5,866 nt of DNA from an uncultured Actinotalea sp. GTDB lineage: Bacteria > Actinomycetota > Actinomycetes > Actinomycetales > Cellulomonadaceae. Of the stretch, positions 5,835 through 5,866 are shown piece by piece. The position numbers and the translations under genes are program-made. Position 1 is the first letter of the stretch; every line of letters begins with the position of its first letter. Location of the stretch: NCBI RefSeq assembly GCF_946885855.1, contig NZ_CAMPHH010000218.1, positions 1 through 5,866 of the forward strand, read 5' to 3'. A model generated the notes under the pieces. That model ran no database searches, was not told the DNA's origin, and saw nothing but the letters and a program-made list of their open reading frames with translations.

Positions 5835-5866
5835 GTGACGCGCTCGCGTCAGACCCCCCACCCCGC
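5835..5866 (+). CDS. pstC: Start of next gene, presumably phosphate permease PstC
   Basis: Ten complete codons are visible from the GTG at 5835, reading MTRSRQTPHP, then the window ends. A GGAGAG ribosome site (5827-5832) stands just before the start. An in-frame GTG at 5799 is an alternative that would add 12 residues; it lies about 4 bases from the predicted transcription start and has no ribosome site. The polar, basic N-terminus suits the cytoplasmic leader that precedes the first membrane helix of actinobacterial PstC, but the sequence itself is too short to identify. The name rests on position after pstS and on the phosphate-box promoter. Confidence 0.5.
   Translation, partial: MTRSRQTPHP

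Overview
This window comes from a very GC-rich chromosome with frequent GTG starts, SenX3/RegX3-type two-component genes and a mycothiol gene. That combination points to an actinobacterium, and the protein style resembles the Cellulomonas/Promicromonospora group (the family is inferred and no search was run). Nothing looks horizontally acquired: I see no mobile elements, tRNA or rRNA genes, or CRISPR. No intergenic gap exceeds about 220 bp.

Layout from left to right: the 3' half of mshA (mycothiol glycosyltransferase, +); a 133-bp gap with a hairpin pair; gpmA (2,3-bisphosphoglycerate-dependent phosphoglycerate mutase, +); a strong hairpin shared by convergent gpmA and phoU; phoU (phosphate signalling regulator, -); a 144-bp divergent control region; senX3/phoR (histidine kinase, +) overlapping regX3/phoP (response regulator, +) by 4 bp; a 140-bp gap with a phosphate-type promoter; pstS (phosphate-binding lipoprotein, +); a 216-bp gap with two hairpins and a second phosphate-type promoter; and the first codons of a gene that should be pstC (+).

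From phoU rightward the window is a phosphate-starvation module. PstS captures phosphate outside the membrane for the PstCAB transporter. PhoU relays transporter state to the SenX3-type kinase, which has no visible extracytoplasmic sensor. RegX3 then switches on target promoters. The most informative non-coding signal is a set of GTTCACC repeats phased at 11-bp steps (PHO-box/RegX3-type sites). They lie in front of pstS, between phoU and senX3, and again between pstS and the presumed pstC, so the circuit probably controls its own regulators and has two entry points into the transporter operon. The order mshA-gpm-senX3-regX3 recalls the mycobacterial locus, while divergent phoU and phoR-phoP recalls Streptomyces. 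This is a well-known system; the finer points of interest are the promoter architecture, a likely leaderless kinase mRNA and the RNA hairpins.
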